Shown one piece after another: positions 23,570 to 33,541 of a stretch of DNA of 64,000 bases. Origin of the DNA: Nepenthes gracilis (taxonomy: Eukaryota; Streptophyta; Magnoliopsida; Caryophyllales; Nepenthaceae); the NCBI GenBank assembly GCA_033239525.1, contig BSYO01000014.1, forward strand, positions 13,624,021 through 13,688,020, written 5' to 3'. Made by a program: the position numbers and the translations under genes. The notes beneath the pieces are model-generated. The model was not told where the DNA came from. It worked only from the letters and a program-made list of their open reading frames with translations, and did no database searches. How positions within the stretch are numbered: position 1 is the first letter of the stretch; each line of letters begins with the position of its first letter.

Positions 23570-25297
23570 CTATAGAATTACAATAATTTCAAAAAGCAAA
23601 GGGTACAAAATTTTTGAAGGAGCAGAGCTCCTAGGAGGAGGAGGTGGCGGCCCCTAACCACTTCGGGACTATCCCACGAGGCTCTCGTGACGCTGGATAG
23701 AACGGTTCGATGGGTTAAGATACTCCACTGGAAAGCTAGGGTCAACCAACCGTATAATGTACCGGCAAAGGTTGACATCTTCCCACAATCGTGCCACCAG
23801 AATATCAAAGACCTCATGGGGGTGTATATGAGTAGTCAACTCATTCTCTAGTGATGTCATCTATTCCATGAGTTGATCGATACGCTTCACCACCCGATCA
23901 TTTTTCTCTCTTAATAGGACATTCTCCTCCTTCAGTCTAGTATTCTCCTCCTCCAGGCTTGGCAGCATAGCCTCTCTTAGTAGGACGTTCTTCTTTCAGT
24001 CTGGTATTCTCTGCTTCCAGACTTAACAGCATGGATTGGAGAGCGGCTATGTCCTCCTAGTGCTCCGCTCTCTGCAACTCCATCTCCTTCTCAAACCAAT
24101 CAGCCTTATCTCGGTTAGTAAGGGGATGTTCTCCTAACTATTTACTTTATCTTCCTGGGTAACGGAGAGGAAAAGAAGAGTTGTTAAGATTTACTTCCAG
24201 ACTTGACGGCATGAGATTAGATGGCAAGAGGACGGGATACAACAACCTCCCGAACCGAGCGGGGCCTCCTGTCCTCTAACAACTAGTGCAGCTCTCCGAC
24301 GGTTGGCTCCTCGCGCAGTGTGTGGCTCCAAAACTCCAGCTCCACAATTGGTGGTACAACAGCTGGCCTTCTCAAACTGGCTCAATCTCCTTATCTCGGC
24401 TCACTAGAGATCACGGATCCCTTTGGCGCCTCACGCGGCTCAGTACCGTATCTTACTAACTACACCGGCTTACTTTATCTTGCAAGCCGCGCCAAAACAA
24501 TGGTGCTGCTCTCCTCCGATGCACAACAATGCCTCTAGAGACCAAACCCCACGCCACCCACTCCTACAAGGTGTCCAAACAATAGGAGGATGAAGAGGAA
24601 ATGAGCCTTTTTGTTTTGGACTAGTGGGAGCGGGGAAGATTTACCCCAATGATCATGGCACCGCCCTTCCTTTTCCTCGAGAGGCCTGCCGAGTCTCGAA
24701 CTTTCGGACTGAGATGGAGGTCCCCAACGTGCTTTCTTGGCTTCCTCTCGAGAAACCAAGTGGTCTCTCCTAAACACGTCAGGGTTCTCCCTCACAAGCT
24801 CCAATAGCTTTACCATGGCGGTGATCTTCGCCTTCTTCGGCGTCCCGATGAAGGCTTTCGAAACTTTGCCCTAATCCCAAGACAAGGGCCATGTCTCACC
24901 GATGCAGACAAAGAAGAAGTGATTCTTCCAATTCTTCAGTGAGTCGTAGATGGCCTGATTGATCGGAAGGTCTCTAGAGGACGGAGAAATTCAGTCCCCA
25001 CTCTGTATAAGGTGAAACATCACCCTAATGACATCTATTGTCATTATACAGGAGCGATGGCATAGGAAAATGTATAAAGAGCAAAGATATTGCATGGTAT
25101 TAGCATGGAACTCCAAGGGCAATTGGTGGGAGGAAACCTACTCCTCAACAATGCAACCCTCGGGGAGGACAACAAGCCCTATCCAACTCACTGGGAATCA
25201 CCGAAATGATCTGTTGTGGAATGTTAAACTCTACATATAACTCTCTAACCTCGCCTGGTGTGTGCATAGAAGCGATCTCAATAACAGAAGGGGCCAT
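23570..25297 (-). pseudogene. E3 antisense gene: PF04195-like, coiled coil, proline-rich tail
   Basis: Starts at ATG 25297: MAPSVIEIASMHTPGEVRELYVEFNIPQ (E4 and E2 have close counterparts). The middle shows IYDSLKNWKNHFFFVCIGETWPL and KLLELVRENPDVF, then RRDHLVSREEAKKARWGPP; E2 has the same block. An intron-like gap (24155-24194) precedes a coiled coil with LQSMLLSLEAENTRLKEE (about 23960-24060). The C-terminal part reads EVFDILVARLWEDVNLCRYI and SIQRHESLVG, then a run of prolines. PF04195 resemblance is in the N-terminal half. Cellular role is unknown. Stops and shifts throughout. Confidence 0.7.
24155..24194 (-). other. Putative (shortened) intron in E3 antisense gene
   Basis: GTAAATCTTAACAACTC donor and CTCTCCGTTACCCAG acceptor, 40 nt. 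The E4 counterpart starts GTAAATCTTCACAACTC and is 70 nt, so this copy has probably lost about 30 nt and could not splice as it stands. Confidence 0.5.
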
Positions 25298-26027
25298 GGG
25301 AATGGAAGTGAGAAGGAAAACGACACAATACTTATAATTTTTCAGGAAGGAAAGTAGAAGGAAAGTGTGGAAAGTATGAAAAGTAACGAACAAACAACTT
25401 AAAGGAGTGTGAACACCGGAGAAGATGAACCTTCTCGTAAACAAGCGCCCATCCTATTCAAGACACGTGTCGTTTCTTAAACAGGTGCAGTCGAAACAGA
25501 TCCTTTGGCACATTAATTATCGGGATCGTAATTTCACCCATACATACGTGCTCGGCGAAAGATAATGGGGCATCTACTTCTTGGATTTTGACCTAGATAG
25601 TCCACGAACCGCTCAACGGCTTTCACCGAATTTTGGCATAGACTCAATGAATCGATCAACGCCTCTTTTTCAGCTTGTCCCGATTTTGCCCTAGACTCAA
25701 TGAATCCGGCTCCTTCAACAAGTTTTCCGTGTAGCTCCACCCGGGTCAATGCTTCCCACAAATTCAATTTTGGCATAGACGGTTGCACCAAAAACAAATT
25801 TTAGCCTAGACGTCAATAAACCGATCAATGCCTTTTTCTCGATGTTCTTCAATTTTGACCTAGATGGTCAACGGCTCGTCGTGAACTTCTATGCCGAGAT
25901 CTTGGCTTTTCTAGAGCCAGCATGATCAACGGACCAAGAGTTTTCACCAGTTTCCTCACTAGGAAAGTAACCCAACCACTCACGTCCCATCTTGAACATG
26001 CTAGAAGTTGGAGTCCTAGGCCATCGG
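25298..26027. repeat. E3 3' region with degenerate 57-bp-type array
   Basis: Between about 25570 and 25910 there are eroded copies of a TTTTGGCCTAGACGGTCAA-type motif, homologous to the clean 57-bp array of E4 (61493-61915). No gene. The sequence from 25298 to 25560 is the leader and presumed promoter of the antisense gene. Confidence 0.55.
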
Positions 26028-26040
26028 TTTGGGGGGCTAG
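26028..26040 (+). other. E3 polypurine tract
   Basis: TTTGGGGGGCTAG directly before the 3' LTR, matching E2 (GGGGGGCTAG) and E4 (GGGGACTAG). Confidence 0.8.
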
Positions 26041-26784
26041 TGATGGGTACGCTAGTAGGGGGTTGGCCCAAGAAGGAGGAATAGCGCAGATCCACAACAG
26101 CCCATTATGGCTTAGCCCTCTTTTATCTTTGAGTTAGGAGAAACCCCAAAACAGGGAGCGGGGTCTAATACGGCCAACGGTTGATCGGAATCATGGCGTC
26201 AACACTTCCATCGATCATGACTAGTTAGCCGTCCCAAGCCCTTTCGTCCACGCGATCGCCTTCGAGGCCTCTTCTCCCCCGATTTAGTAGAAGATAATCT
26301 CAATGGTAACGGTTTTGAAGATTCAAGGCGCATCCCTAAAGGAAGGCCCGAATCCATTCCCTATCTCTGTAAGAACCCTTCCAAAACTCGTAAAGAAGGC
26401 AATCAACCAAGTGTTACATTACCATGTCTCATGCCTAAACTAATCGAGCGGGGTTCTACACAATGAAGGGAACACAAGCTCTAATAGTTCTTTGCCACCT
26501 TCATTCACCCACAATAAGCTCAAACGGTGAACTTACCACAAAAGCCTTCTTGAAAATCACACGTCCCAAACCCTCTCTTTTTGCCACTTAAGGCCTTAGA
26601 AACTTTGCCCTAATCCCAAGAGCACTCACAAATCTTAAACAGGGCCATTCTTTGTCTTTCTTAATTCCGATTTGAGTATCAAAAAGAAGATAACTTTTCT
26701 TTCAATTCATCCATAAGTTGTGGTATGAGTCGTAGATGGCTTGATTACCAAAATCTATTCGAGAATTGGATCCAAGACGCATTA
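26041..26784 (+). repeat. E3 3' LTR, shortened and mosaic
   Basis: 744 bp against 978 bp for its partner. It begins TGATGGGTACGC and ends GACGCATTA, with the final CA lost. Its last 170 bp mix LTR sequence with two blocks of about 22 bp that match the antisense gene of the same element (24860-24881 and 24944-24965). Confidence 0.85.
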
Positions 26785-27640
26785 TTTTTAAATTTTATTC
26801 ATTAAATTATTTAATGTAGTGTATTATTTTGGAGCACGTTATTTAAACTGACGTCCAATATATATATTATAAATTATTCAATAAGATATCACGTTATTTA
26901 ATAATATATAAATAATATATCTTGTAATTAAAAGTCTAAAGAAAAGCAAATAAACTAATTTTAAAAATATAATAAATGGCATCTATTGTCATTATCACCA
27001 GGTTAAAGAAGCTGCTTAGTCAATTTCAAAATTATATATATAGATGCAAAGTTAATATACTTTAATTATACAATCATTATACCATTTCAATAGTGATTGG
27101 CTAAGCTAATGGTAGAAGATGATTGATAATAGTGAAGCCAGACAGTTTATAATTAAAATTCTAATTGTAGAGGTCATCTAATGATCATAAATGGATGAAT
27201 AAGTTAATCAATGGATTACTTGTGTTTAAAAAATATGATTAAATGATATAATATTTTATTAATTTATTTATATTATTAAATTTATGTAATAATAGATAAA
27301 TAAAATAAAATTATATTAATTAAAAATTTTGAAAACTTATCTATTGACTATTTATAAAACATTTTCCTTATTTAAGTAGAATATGAATGGAAAAAGGCAA
27401 GTTGGTGATACCAACTTCATAACTAAGTAGGAATTTTTTAATAATTTTTTATGAAAAAAGGCAATCATGCTCGCCCGTCAAACAACAATGCTAAAATGTC
27501 TCATTAACAATGAGCAATTGTCTTTAGGCACAAATATCAATACTAATGATCAGTAGTTATGAAGTGACAAAATCACATCAAATTAATGCAAAATTATTAT
27601 CTCAAATACTACTAACCATTATATCAAAGATACCATTACA
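26785..27640. repeat. Right arm of segmental duplication, block A
   Basis: Collinear with 63067-63985, nearly base for base over about 850 bp, including GGAGCACGTTATTTAAAC and CAATCATGCTCGC. AT-rich, with no gene seen. Because this flank is shared, E3 and E4 occupy the same ancestral site. Confidence 0.9.
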
Positions 27641-27779
27641 TTGACCATGAAATATTAAAGTTACATAGGTTAGTTTTATTATCCTAAATTGCCAATGACA
27701 TAGCAGCTGCATGAGCACCCTTTCAACATGTAACAATATTAGAAGAAAATGAGATTTCCAATAAATAAATGGTTGGGTA

Positions 27780-28480
27780 GGTTTTTTGTTGAAAGTTTTA
27801 TATCGAAGAGTCAGTATAAAAAAAATTAACTTATAAGTTTGGAAAGCTTTTCATCCTATTAGGGTATCCTTTTTGGGATGAACTCTACCATTTGGCTTGT
27901 ACTCGTAATAATGATACTTTCATTGATGAACACCGAAGAGGGTTAAGAGGGCTACTTTAAAAAAAAAATCGAGTAAAGTACCACAGAGTAAAAATTATTG
28001 AGTGAAGTGTCATAAAATGTAGCCGTTGAAATTAACAGTTGTCGAAGGAGGAGGAATATTTCAAGTCCTATATCAGGGAACCAATTTGAAGAAGGTTGGA
28101 TTATAAGTACGGGGGACTCTCCCTCCTACTAGGGCATCCTTTGGAAATAGGTGCTCCAATTGGATTTGTACTTACACTAATGGTATTCTCGTTGAGACCG
28201 ACTTGGGCTCGAAAAAGGTTACCTACAGAGAATTTTGATCGAAAAAGGTTACCTACGATGCAGAGTGAAGTCACTAAATAAAAGTTATCGAATAAAGTGC
28301 TGCAGAGTATAATTATCGAGATTAGTGGTTGTCGAAAGGGGAAGGAATGTTGTAAATCCCATATTGGGGAGTTAGCTTAAAGAAGTTTGACTTATAAGTT
28401 TAAAATGTTCTCCCTCTTATTAGGGTATCCTTTTGGGATGGACTCTCCCCTTAAACTTATACTTACAACACTTTTTTTGA
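27780..28480 (+). repeat. Three tandem TRIM/LTR-like copies, about 280 bp each
   Basis: Each copy begins with a GTTGTAAATCCCATATTGGG-like start (about 27787, 28057, 28348). It then has CTTATAAGTTT, a stretch with ATTAGGGTATCCTTTTGGGATG, and TTGTACTTAC. That opening is the common start of many short plant LTRs. No internal coding region is present. It could be a tandem of solo LTRs or of a TRIM element. Confidence 0.6.
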
Positions 28481-29306
28481 ATGAATATTATTTGAATAGC
28501 TATAAAAATGATTGTGCACCCAAGCAAGCTCATTATTTTGTGGATTCCACATTGGTCTAATGTCTTGTCAAAGTTGGTAAACAATTTATATTTTATTATT
28601 GCCTAACTAATGTTCTCATTCGATTCTTAACAAGAACACAAGCCCAAGACTATCTAATTGCTTATTTTCCTTCGAGTCTTGCCAAAATTGTTGACCTTTC
28701 GAGGGAAAAAATCTTTGCTTTGCCCCCTCATACTAATGTCGAGCTAAAGAGGAAGCCACCCTTACCTCTTAAACCCACAATCGGACATCAACTAAATTTC
28801 ACCTCTTCGCTAGAAACTCTCCGTCGAACCCATTATTATAAACATGGGGTTAATTTGAGGAACTCAAATATCACAAAATTGTTCTCAAGAACAATATGAC
28901 AAATGTAATACATGAAATAGAATGAGTTCTAATAATATCACACATTTATAACACAACTGCTAATTATCAAATCGAATTCGCCTTTTACGGGATAAATCAG
29001 CTGTCCATAATTTTTGTTTTTTTTAGTTGTGTGAAAGCAGGTCTTTTAAGTTTCACAACTTTTGATATGATTTTTGAAGTATTGGGCAGTATGAGGGGCA
29101 CAATATTTTGGTTATATATTGAGTCCCTTTGAGCTGAATGTGAAGGACATTGTTTCCATGTGACATTGCCAAGATTAATTACCTTGAAAACATATTATAA
29201 ATGTGTCTTGGGATACAATCAAAATTTTACATTTGACAATTAACAAAATAGTTAGTGAGCTAGTATTAAATATTAATAAAAATTCAAAAATAAAAATAAT
29301 TGATAA
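28481..29306. other. AT-rich spacer, no gene seen
   Basis: No ORF of note. The last about 55 bp (from about 29255) align with 43190-43245, so E2 landed near the edge of an old LTR-like repeat. Confidence 0.5.
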
Positions 29307-29311
29307 ATAAC

Positions 29312-30390
29312 TGATGCATCATTGATCCAAATTTCGAACAGATTCGGGTTGATCCGCTTGTTTGGTTCCGACTCCATTCACCGAGTTTGGATCCTACAAA
29401 CCACTAAAATGAACAGGAGGTCAGTGTGTCGGCGGAAAGTTGTTCCACCGAAAACACTCCGACGCTAAAGTTAGTAAACGACCTTCGAAATTTGGAAAGG
29501 TAATTAAAAATGAGAATTGGGAGAGAGATTATAAGAGTGCGTAGGTTTTAGATGAAAGAGAGGCAATGCCGTCTCTTGAATCTGGATGGTGGGTGAAGGC
29601 AGTAGGCGTTTGTCCATAAGAAGAGCACTGTATGCCTTTGATTTGTGTTCTTTCTCTCAGCACGTTAGGATGCTTTGCAGAGAGAGAGTACGAAATCGTC
29701 ATGGAATGCGTAGTCGAGAGCGTATGTTTGTGTCATAGAGAGCGTAGTAGTAGGCGTAATAGAAGGCGTGCCCTGAGTAAGGAATCTAGGGCTTATTTTA
29801 ATGGCGGCAGGGTGATCTTTCTTGGTTGGAAGGTGTGATCCTCTACGCCCTGTTTAGGCGGCCTTCATTGTGAGGAAGGCACGCGTTGCCTAATTAGCTG
29901 GGATTGTTTCCTTCTCCGGTGGGTAGTGGCTTTCTAAATTTTCTACCTTCCTTTCGAGTATATTACCGTTGGAAGGCTCCCCTTGGTAAGAATTGGGAAG
30001 ATCTGGTGCCTTCTTTATGGAAAAAGCGCTGATCTTGTCGACGTCCTTTTCAGAGTTGGTTGGATTTATGGAAGGCACAGGGTTAGGAAAAGAGCCGTTG
30101 CTAACCGCCTGCTGGAGCGTGAGTCCAAGTGGGCAAGGCTCGTGAAAAGCCTTTTCATTCTTGGCCTATTGCTACAGTGATTCTGTTCAACGCATGGGTT
30201 GACCGTCCTGAGTGCGAGTAGGCCACTCACCTGTGCCTCAGTAGGTCAACGCTGGCATTGACCATCTGACGAGTGTTTGGGCCTTTCAGGAATTCATCCC
30301 TTATTTCCTATTGGGGCAAGGTTGACCGTCCAACAGTGCATCTGGGCCGCCTTTGACTATTGGGCCAGCCCATTTACAGTACACCCATCA
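29312..30390 (-). repeat. E2 3' LTR (element orientation)
   Basis: 1079 bp, TGATGCATCA...CACCCATCA on the plus strand. It pairs with 38744-39719 with many substitutions. The about 100 bp excess comes mostly from indels in the last third. Confidence 0.93.
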
Positions 30391-30404
30391 CTAGCCCCCC
30401 ATGC
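30391..30404 (-). other. E2 polypurine tract
   Basis: Minus strand GCATGGGGGGCTAG directly before the 3' LTR. Confidence 0.8.
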
Positions 30405-30479
30405 CGGTGGCTAGAATTCTTGCCTCCGGCATGTTCATGATGGGATGCTCCTCACTGTGCTTTGCTGCTTGAAAATTCT

Positions 30480-30690
30480 TGAGAACTCCACGAAAGGGTG
30501 AGACTTTGACCGAATCTGTTGACCGTCCTGGTCAGATTCGGAGACGAAAGTTGACCAGATCTATTGACCATCTCTGGTCAGATCCGAAGAAGAAAATTGG
30601 CCGAATCTATTGATCGTCTTTGGTCCGATTTGGAGAAGAAAATTGATCGAGTTCGTTGGCCGTCTTTGGCCAGATTCCGGAGAACTTTGT
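30480..30690 (-). repeat. E2 tandem array, 46-bp unit, near polypurine tract
   Basis: Four units with a GGTCAGATTCGGAGAAGAAA-like core at about 30530, 30576, 30622 and 30668: exactly 46 bp apart. On the element strand the core reads TTCTCCGGAATCTGGCCAAA, alignable with TTCTCCGGATTTTGGCCTAG of the E4 57-bp array. Confidence 0.7.
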
Positions 30691-30995
30691 ATGAGCCCTG
30701 AGTAATGCGTGGGCATTAGCCGACCTGTCAGGTTAAAAGTGGACACTTGTCTTCACACGGTTGAACCACTATCCTAGCCATTAATGCGTCAGAAGATTTG
30801 TTCAAAAGAGGCCCATTTGGAATGCGACGCGTGGCAGGAATGATGGCGTGCCTTCTCGATGAGGTTTAAAGGCATTTCACACCTTGCTGTTTAAGTTTCC
30901 CTCATCTACACTTAATATTTTCCATGCCTTCTGCTCTACTTCTTCGTCTTTAACCTATTTTTATTCCAAAGAGAAAACCCTAATCATTCTTTAAA

Positions 30996-32730
30996 CATGG
31001 ATTTGACCTCTGTTGCCGATATCCCTTTTATTCTTCGAGAGAATGACGTAAAAGAGTTGTGCATTGAGTTCAACATCCCCAAAGACATCGCGTGGAGGGT
31101 TACGGACAAGGACGATAGGGCCTTCTCTCTGACCGGTGAGACACGTAATGGCGTATGAGGCCCACCTGAGGATTGGTCTCCGTCTTCCTCTTCCGAATGA
31201 CTTATAGTCGATCCTCCAGGCTTTGCGTGTTCCCATCGCCCAGCTCCACGTCAATACTGTACGGTATATTTGTACCTTTTGTATCTTTCTCCGTAAGCAT
31301 TCTAGGCGGTTAACGATGTCTATGATAAAGGGGCTGTTCAAGATAAACTAGGGAGAAGGGTGGATCTCCCTAGTTCCACGCAGTGGCCTGAAGGTTAACA
31401 CGGCCATCTACGACTCACTGAAGAACTTGAAGAATTGGTTCTTCTTTGTGAGTGTGGCTGAGACATGGCCCCTGGCAAAGGATTGGGGCCAGGTGCTGGA
31501 AGTTTACATGGGAACGCCGTCTGTGGCGGAGACGTCGTCTTTAGAGTGGCTGACCAAACTGGTCAAAGTCCATCTCTCTAACTTCAAGAGAGATTTCTTG
31601 GTCTCTAGGGTAGAGACCAAGAAGGTGAACTGGGGTCTGCCCTCTCCCGTCTAGAAGTTCAAAGCACCACCGCCGGCGACTTCATCGGCCCAAGGCCCAA
31701 GAGGATGGCTATGGAGACGCCCTCCTCATCGTCTTCGGGGCTCGGCTATATCACTATTGGAATTTACAACGGTCTCGACAGTGCCACTGGGATAGAGAAG
31801 ACGTTTGAGGACCTGCCGAAAACTGGGGCTGAATCCATTATTTTGGCGCAGCCTGCGCCACAGTTGGTTCTTCGAGCAGCGCCGACGGAGATTTTACCAA
31901 AGCCAGCTTGTGAGCCGTCGACGGAGGCGCAGGAGCCGTCAGTCGGCTCACCAGCCATGCAGCTACCGGCTGAGTAGCCGATGATTGACCTTGATCCTCC
32001 TGCTACTACGGTCGAGACCGTCGCTGGGGAACCTGTTGTCACCGCGGACGACGTTGATGGGGGCCTTCTGAAGGATATCCTGGAGGAGGCCGTCGCCAGC
32101 TCCTCTCGTGAGGGCATTGCTTCTAGCCCGCCGCCGATAGAGCCAGACTTGGAGACCAGACCTGATAGACCCATACGGAGAGTCTGGGAGGTATAATTTT
32201 CTGTAACGCTTTCTGCGTGACTTCTCCTTTAAAGTCTCTGACTTATTTTATCATTTGGTATAGAAGGAGAAAGTGCTAGATGCTGTGGCGAAGGCGATTG
32301 ACCAGTGGGATCGAGTGATCTTTGACAGGAGGAGAGATCGAATCGCCGGATGCGAAGTTTGCAGCTTTGGGGCGCGCGCACCGGTTGGATGCTGCGGCCT
32401 TGCGACCGCTCATGACATAGAGACCGAGAATGCCTTGACACGAAAGAGAAGAATGCCGGGGAGGAGAACGAGCGGATTACTGGGCACCTTAGCCAACTTG
32501 GCGGGCAATTAACAGAGCTGGAGAACCGTCTGAGCCTTCGGATACGCCCCCACTAGATTGAGCAACTGATGTGGTCGCGGATGTGGGAAGGGGTCAATAT
32601 GTGTTGACGTATCACGCGGCTCATTGACCCTAATTTCCTAGTGGACCTACTTAATATGTCAAACAGGTCCACCCAGACCCACGAAAGTCTCGTGAGGGAT
32701 CCGCGAGATGGTCAAGCGCCGCCTCCCTAG
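30996..32730 (+). pseudogene. E2 antisense gene: PF04195-like, intron, coiled coil, conserved tail
   Basis: Starts at ATG 30996 (MDLTSVADIPFILRENDVKE, then LCIEFNIPKDIAWRV). After one frameshift it reads YEAHLRIGLRLPLPNDL and AQLHVNTVRY, the PF04195 'putative gypsy type transposon' signature, then IYDSLKNLKNWFFFVSVAET and FKRDFLVSRVETKKVNWGLP. An acidic linker (31705-32190) leads to an intron (32191-32263), a charged helical part (EKVLDAVAKAIDQWDRVIFD), and RIRPH...MWEGVNMC...RLIDPNFLVDLL...THESLV ending in prolines at TAG 32728-32730. Overlaps no gag-pol. Its role is unknown; a protein supplied from the antisense strand is inferred. Confidence 0.75.
32191..32263 (+). other. Putative intron in E2 antisense gene
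   Basis: GTATAATTTT donor after ...RRVWE and CATTTGGTATAG acceptor before KEKVLDAVAK, 73 nt, phase 0 and T-rich. Both exons stay in frame across it while the intron itself contains stops. Confidence 0.65.
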
Positions 32731-32795
32731 CCTTTTATCGATTTTTGGTCTTCCCTTTTTACTTGTATCATATATAATGTAATACATTTGATAGC

Positions 32796-32806
32796 AATAA
32801 AATGAG
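32796..32806 (+). terminator. Antisense poly(A)-like AATAAAATGAG (E2)
   Basis: 66 bp after the antisense gene's stop. The identical 11-mer follows the antisense gene in E3 and E4. Confidence 0.45.
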
Positions 32807-33120
32807 AATTCTTCCACTTTGCGTCTATTTCTTTTTACTGCTTTATGCTTGCATGTTTGTTGTACTAAATGGCCAACTCAATTGGCTGGCGGCCATTGCA
32901 TTACTGCCAAAGGAGTGAAATCCTTAGGATTTTTTTGTAGGCGGCTATGTATGTGTTAGCCGGCCTAGTAGTGGAATAAAGCCTCGTGGCGTTGCGTAAG
33001 TGTTGACTTGGGCGGCAGCCTTGGAGAAGAATTTTTCTCCCTTCGACCATCATTGACTTATCATGCTATCTCCTCGTGAAGGAGGTCGTTGCATGTGCTG
33101 CGCTTACCCTCTAAGATTTT
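32807..33120. other. E2 spacer between antisense gene and 40-bp array
   Basis: No gene. It contains GC-rich tracts with GGCTGGCGGCC and the far end of the array motif (CTCTAAGATTTTGACCGC). Confidence 0.4.
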
Positions 33121-33358
33121 GACCGCTAATGGGCTACTTGGATGACTAAGGTTTAGATTCGACCACCTATGGGCCGCATGGATTACCAGGGTTTAATACG
33201 ACCGCTAATGGGCCACTCGGATGACCAAGGTTTATACTAGACCGCTCATGGGCCACCTGGATGACCATGGTTTAAGTATGACCATTAATGGGCCACTCGG
33301 ATGACCGAGGTTCATATTCAACCACTTATGGGCATCCTGAATGATTAGGGTTTAGTAA
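33121..33358 (-). repeat. E2 tandem array, 40-bp unit, six copies
   Basis: Units begin GACCGCTAATGGGCCACTCG at 33121, 33161, 33200, 33240, 33280 and 33320, so the period is 39-40 bp. On the element strand the core is GGTCATCCGAGTGGCCCATT, the same as in E4. Confidence 0.85.
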
Positions 33359-33380
33359 CGAGAGGGTGAAGATCCTCCCA
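33359..33380 (-). other. Hairpin downstream of integrase (E2)
   Basis: Plus-strand arms CGAGAGGGT and ATCCTCCCA around GAAG. Eight of nine positions pair, counting G-T. The central pair is A-T here, C-G in E1 and T-G in E3. Confidence 0.6.
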
Positions 33381-33471
33381 TCTTAGGGGCAGATTAGGTC
33401 GGGTAAACCTATAAGGCAAATACATATATATACATGCACACAGAAAAAGAAGGCAATATGCTAAGGAAACG

Positions 33472-33477
33472 TTTATT
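33472..33477 (-). terminator. Poly(A)-like AATAAA after E2 integrase
   Basis: AATAAA on the minus strand, 65 bp beyond the integrase stop. Confidence 0.4.
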
Positions 33478-33541
33478 TTGACAAATTGAAACCAGCAGGC
33501 GAATGCGTACACTCAATAATGCAAGTACATACCTGGGCCCC

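Larger units (their letters stand above)
16321..26784 (+). mobile_element. E3: Tat-lineage Ty3/gypsy retrotransposon, 10.5 kb, degenerate
   Basis: LTRs at 16321-17298 and 26041-26784, a primer-binding site, gag, protease, RT, two RNase H domains and integrase on the plus strand, then a hairpin, array and antisense gene. Flanks ATTTT and TTTTT give a weak target duplication. Same family as E2 and E4 (LTR start TGATGGGT, end GCATCA). Every frame has stops. E4 in block B shares the same right flank, so E3 and E4 are copies of one insertion. Confidence 0.9.

Noticed and set aside
30996..32730. Antisense gene as a host gene interrupted by E2
   Set aside because: A homologous gene sits at the same place and orientation in E1, E3 and E4, so it belongs to the elements.
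33121..33358. Regular 40-bp spacing reminiscent of a CRISPR array
   Set aside because: The units are head-to-tail tandem repeats with no unique spacers, inside a plant retrotransposon; no cas genes.
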